Of a stretch of DNA of 64,000 nucleotides, positions 61,377 to 64,000 are shown piece after piece. The notes under the pieces were generated by a model. That model saw only the letters and a list, made by a program, of their open reading frames with translations. It did not search any database and was not told the origin of the DNA. The stretch lies in assembly GCF_900187605.1 (NCBI RefSeq), contig NZ_FYEA01000004.1, positions 62,001 to 126,000 of the forward strand, given 5' to 3'. Within the stretch, counting starts at the first letter, position 1, and each line of letters starts with the position of its first letter. Position numbers and translations under genes: made by a program. This stretch comes from Pseudomonas sp. Irchel 3H7. Lineage in GTDB: Bacteria; Pseudomonadota; Gammaproteobacteria; Pseudomonadales; Pseudomonadaceae.

Positions 61377-62069
61377 TCAGCGACACACGCTCCAGCGCCC
61401 GACATCGACATGAAAGTGATTGCGGTGGGCGGCGTTGTAATCCGGGCTCAACACCACACTGAATGCCTCACAGGCACCGTCGCGCAACTGACGCAGAAAC
61501 TGCGCGTCCTGATTTTGCTTGGGCCAGTCCTTGAGCACGCTGACCGTGCGACCATCGGCCAGACGAAACCCGGCGATGTCCAGCGCATCAGCACTGGCAT
61601 GACGGCTGAGCGCGCCGCTTTCGCGGTTGTAGACATTGCGACAGGCGAAGCTGCCGAGGTGATCGACACGCGCGATCTTTTGCCCGTAAACGGATTGCGC
61701 GACGGGTTGCAGCGTGTGGTGTTCAAACATCGCGTAGGCCACTGCCAGCGGACAACTGGCGAGGAAGCTGCTGCTCAGCGCCACCTCACCACCCTGTACG
61801 CGCAAGGCGCCGATCAGTGGACACTTGGCGTCGGGGCTGTCGGATTGCCGCGTGACGCGCAGATCAGAGCTGCTCAACGCCTGGGCGCAGAGTTCAGGAT
61901 CGCTGCGCAAGCGCATCAGCTTGTAACCGGTCAGCCAATTGGGCGCGGCTTTGACGTCCAGTGGCGCCCATGGATTCCATTGCGGCGGTACGTCCAGCCA
62001 ACCGCGCCAGACACTGACCGCAGCGCCGCCAATCGTCAGCAGCACCAGCCAGAATATCCACCGCCCCAT
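61377..62069 (-). CDS. Extensin-like C-terminal domain protein (LAS metallopeptidase fold)
   Basis: A 230-residue protein with an N-terminal membrane anchor or uncleaved signal (about 4-21) and an extracytoplasmic domain. The zinc ligands of the LAS (M15-like) fold are visible: HASADALD (His-x6-Asp) and HFHVD near the C-terminus. Conserved Cys residues probably pair. Relatives are annotated as extensin-like; by fold they may cut peptidoglycan peptides. It is 2 bp from the upstream gene, so probably co-transcribed. Its 3' end is 3 bp from the convergent repeat gene. Confidence 0.85.
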   Translation of the reverse strand: MGRWIFWLVLLTIGGAAVSVWRGWLDVPPQWNPWAPLDVKAAPNWLTGYKLMRLRSDPELCAQALSSSDLRVTRQSDSPDAKCPLIGALRVQGGEVALSSSFLASCPLAVAYAMFEHHTLQPVAQSVYGQKIARVDHLGSFACRNVYNRESGALSRHASADALDIAGFRLADGRTVSVLKDWPKQNQDAQFLRQLRDGACEAFSVVLSPDYNAAHRNHFHVDVGRWSVCR

Positions 62070-62071
62070 GT

Positions 62072-62893
62072 TCAGCCTTTGAAAAACTGGTTGGCTTTGG
62101 CGTACGGCATCGACTGCGCGGTAAACCCGAACGTGCCGGATTGCTGGATCTCTTCAGCGGCGCGGAAGAACTCGCCGAACGCCGCCAACGCCAATGCCGA
62201 GCCGGTGCTGATACGCCGCACACCCATTTCTTGCAGCTCCTGCACGGTCAGTTTCAAACCGCCGGACATCAGCACGTTGACCGGTTTCGGCGCCACCGCG
62301 CGCACCACTGCCAGCACTTCCTCGGCGTTGCGCAAACCCGGCGCGTACAACACGTCGGCGCCCGCTTCGGCGAAGGCCTGCAAGCGGCGGATGGTGTCGT
62401 TGATATCAGGATTGCCGTGCAGGTAGTTTTCCGCGCGCGCCGTCAGGATGAAGGGGAATGGCAGCGTGCGCACAGCGGCGACGGCCGCTTCGATACGTGC
62501 CACAGCGTGTTCGAAGCAATAGATCGGCGCATCCGCGCGGCCCGTGGCGTCTTCGATCGAGCCACCGACCGCACCCGCCTCTGCTGCGCGAAGCAGGCTT
62601 TCCGCGGCTTCGGCCGGGTCATCGGAAAAACCGTTTTCGAGATCCACCGCCACCGGCAAATCGGTGGCCGCGACAATCGCGCGGACATTGGCCAGGGTCT
62701 CGTCGAGACTTAACGCGCCATCGGCCTTGCCCTGGGAAAACGCGTAACCGGCACTGGTCGTTGCCAACGCCTGATAGCCGAGGCTGGCGAGCATTTTCGC
62801 CGAACCTGCATCCCACGGATTGGGTATGACAAAAATTCCCGGACGTTCATGCAGGGCTTTGAAGGCGTGTGCTTTAACGGCTTGGGCATCCAT
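62072..62893 (-). CDS. PEP mutase/isocitrate lyase family protein
   Basis: A 273-residue TIM-barrel protein of the isocitrate lyase/PEP mutase superfamily. NPWDAGSAKMLASLGYQALATTSAGYA is at the N-terminus, the metal-site Asp/Glu are in VDLENGFSDDP, and GGSIEDATG follows. Members act on 2-methylisocitrate, oxaloacetate or phosphonates. The KKCGH-type loop of true isocitrate lyases is absent, so the exact reaction cannot be named. It is 32 bp after the DUF72 gene. Confidence 0.82.
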   Translation of the reverse strand: MDAQAVKAHAFKALHERPGIFVIPNPWDAGSAKMLASLGYQALATTSAGYAFSQGKADGALSLDETLANVRAIVAATDLPVAVDLENGFSDDPAEAAESLLRAAEAGAVGGSIEDATGRADAPIYCFEHAVARIEAAVAAVRTLPFPFILTARAENYLHGNPDINDTIRRLQAFAEAGADVLYAPGLRNAEEVLAVVRAVAPKPVNVLMSGGLKLTVQELQEMGVRRISTGSALALAAFGEFFRAAEEIQQSGTFGFTAQSMPYAKANQFFKG

Positions 62894-62925
62894 CGGCAGG
62901 CTCCTGGGCAGGATAAAAATCCGCT

Positions 62926-63786
62926 TCAGAGCAGGCCAAGTTGCTCCGCAGCGGGTTCTCTGTATAGCTCAGGCAGCGCCGGCAGGCCAGGCAAACGTTG
63001 CATCAGTTGTGCGTGAAAACGTTGCGCCAGCTTCGCCGCCAGGAGGTTGTCGGCGGTGTGCAGGAAGATGTACGGCGTGCGGCCCTCTTCGATCCATTCG
63101 GCGATTTTCGCCACCCACGGCACCAGGAACGAGTCGTTGGCTTCCAGTTCCGGATGGCCAATGAAACGCACCTGCGGGAACTGCGTAAACGCCGCCGGGC
63201 GCGTCGGCACTCGCGGCTTTTTCGATTGCGCGTGGATCACCGACGACTCGGTCGACAGGCAACTGAACAGCGCACGCGGATCGAGACAAATGCGCTCAAC
63301 GCCACGGTCCAGCAGCAGACGATTGAGCAAACGTTCGCTCTCGCCCTTGGCGAAGAACTGCTCATGCCGTACTTCCACCGCCAACGGACAATCCAGTGCA
63401 TCGATGAACGCCGCCAGTTCCGGCAGGCGATGCGGCGTGAAGCTTTTCGACAGTTGCAGCCACAGCGGCGAAGCACGCTCACCGAGCGGCTTGAGTAATT
63501 GCAGGAAGGTTTCGGCGGCGGTCAGTTGCTCGCGCAGGTCTCCGCTGTGGCTGATGTCGCCGGGGAATTTGGCGGTGAAGCGAAAGTGCTCGGGCATAAC
63601 GTCAGCCCAACGCTGCACAGTCGCGGGCGATGGACTGGCATAGAAGGTCGTATTGCCTTCAACGGCGTTGAACACTTGGGAATACAGACCGAGGAAGTCA
63701 GAGGTTTTTGCATCTACCGGGTACAGATATTCGCGCCAGGCGTTTTCGCTCCAGGACGGGCAACCGAGATAGTAAGGCAGATCCAT
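62926..63786 (-). CDS. DUF72 family protein (YecE-like)
   Basis: A 286-residue TIM-barrel-like protein. The N-terminal YYLGCPSWSENAWREYLYP, NTTFYASPSPATVQRWADVMPEHFRFTAKFP, and the later VEVRHEQFF and RFIGHPE blocks are the DUF72/YecE signature. Its biochemical role is unsettled. ATG 63786 overlaps the upstream gene's stop by 1 bp (TGATG), which rules out the longer start at 63825. Confidence 0.88.
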   Translation of the reverse strand: MDLPYYLGCPSWSENAWREYLYPVDAKTSDFLGLYSQVFNAVEGNTTFYASPSPATVQRWADVMPEHFRFTAKFPGDISHSGDLREQLTAAETFLQLLKPLGERASPLWLQLSKSFTPHRLPELAAFIDALDCPLAVEVRHEQFFAKGESERLLNRLLLDRGVERICLDPRALFSCLSTESSVIHAQSKKPRVPTRPAAFTQFPQVRFIGHPELEANDSFLVPWVAKIAEWIEEGRTPYIFLHTADNLLAAKLAQRFHAQLMQRLPGLPALPELYREPAAEQLGLL

Positions 63787-64000
63787 CAGATGTACAGATC
63801 GAGGCCCAGCACGTCTGCATCCCAATCGACAAAACCGGCGGTGCTCAGGTAACTGGCCAAGGCCATCGCTACGCTCTTTTTCATCGCACGGTGATAGATC
63901 ATGTCTTGCTGACGGGCAGGCAGATTGCTCAGGCGTTGGGCCGAGGCTTTGGCAGCGCGGGCGGCCAATTGCTCTTCAGTCGGGAATTCCAGCTCGCCGT
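63786..64000 (-). CDS. C-terminal part of an unrecognised protein, cut by the window edge
   Basis: The minus-strand frame is open from the window end to the TGA at 63786 and encodes about 70 residues (starting GELEFPTEEQLAARAAK and ending WDADVLGLDLYI). The start lies beyond 64000. Helical, Ala-rich and soluble. It is translationally coupled to the DUF72 gene by a 1-bp overlap. No function is assigned. Confidence 0.65.
   Translation of the reverse strand, partial: GELEFPTEEQLAARAAKASAQRLSNLPARQQDMIYHRAMKKSVAMALASYLSTAGFVDWDADVLGLDLYI

Overview
This window reads as about 64 kb of a Pseudomonas chromosome, most likely from the P. fluorescens group. The base composition is GC-rich with strong GC bias at third codon positions. 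The gene order from surE to dapD matches the conserved Pseudomonas block I know from P. aeruginosa. Intergenic gaps are littered with the short palindromic REP elements typical of fluorescent pseudomonads. No rRNA, tRNA, CRISPR array, prophage, transposase or integrase gene was seen. Nearly all of the content is housekeeping.

Region 1 (1-9.9 kb, mostly minus strand): surE (partial), truD, ispF, then the glutathione-dependent formaldehyde pair fghA and frmA with a divergent LysR regulator. Next come ispD-ftsB, eno, kdsA and pyrG. Region 2 (10-31 kb, minus strand): tilS, accA, dnaE, rnhB, lpxB-lpxA-fabZ-lpxD-skp-bamA-rseP-dxr-cdsA-uppS-frr-pyrH, then tsf and rpsB. This is one long envelope and translation supercluster with many 1-4 bp stop/start overlaps (lipid A, outer-membrane assembly, phospholipid, isoprenoid and UMP supply, ribosome recycling, EF-Ts, S2).

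Region 3 (31-48.5 kb, mostly plus strand): map, glnD, dapC, a small astacin-like zinc protease, a CPA1 antiporter (minus), a Spx/YffB-like protein, dapD, csdA-csdE, tcdA (minus), a large GH17-GT2 beta-glucan enzyme, dapE, rlmA and a small unknown gene. Three steps of the succinylase route to diaminopimelate and lysine (dapD, dapC, dapE) lie within about 12 kb. Region 4 (48.5-54.1 kb): a cold-shock protein, plsB, a YbaY-like lipoprotein, a DUF4197 protein and a Fic protein.

Region 5 (54.1-64 kb): a 0.7 kb gene-free, repeat-rich stretch, then an RND efflux pair with a divergent TetR regulator. After these come rsmJ, an unknown protein with two internal 45-residue repeats, an extensin-like/LAS-fold protein, a PEP-mutase/isocitrate-lyase-like protein, a DUF72 protein and a gene cut by the window end.

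I found no clear undescribed multigene system. The most interesting leads are non-coding or small. They are a start codon set directly against a terminator (ispF), a terminator-like hairpin in the plsB leader, strong palindromes between kdsA/eno and eno/ftsB, and a run of three half-REPs of different families beside a structured 330 bp block. Two unusual proteins also stand out: the repeat protein and the Met-turn variant protease. All functional names come from recognising motifs and gene order by eye; no search was run.
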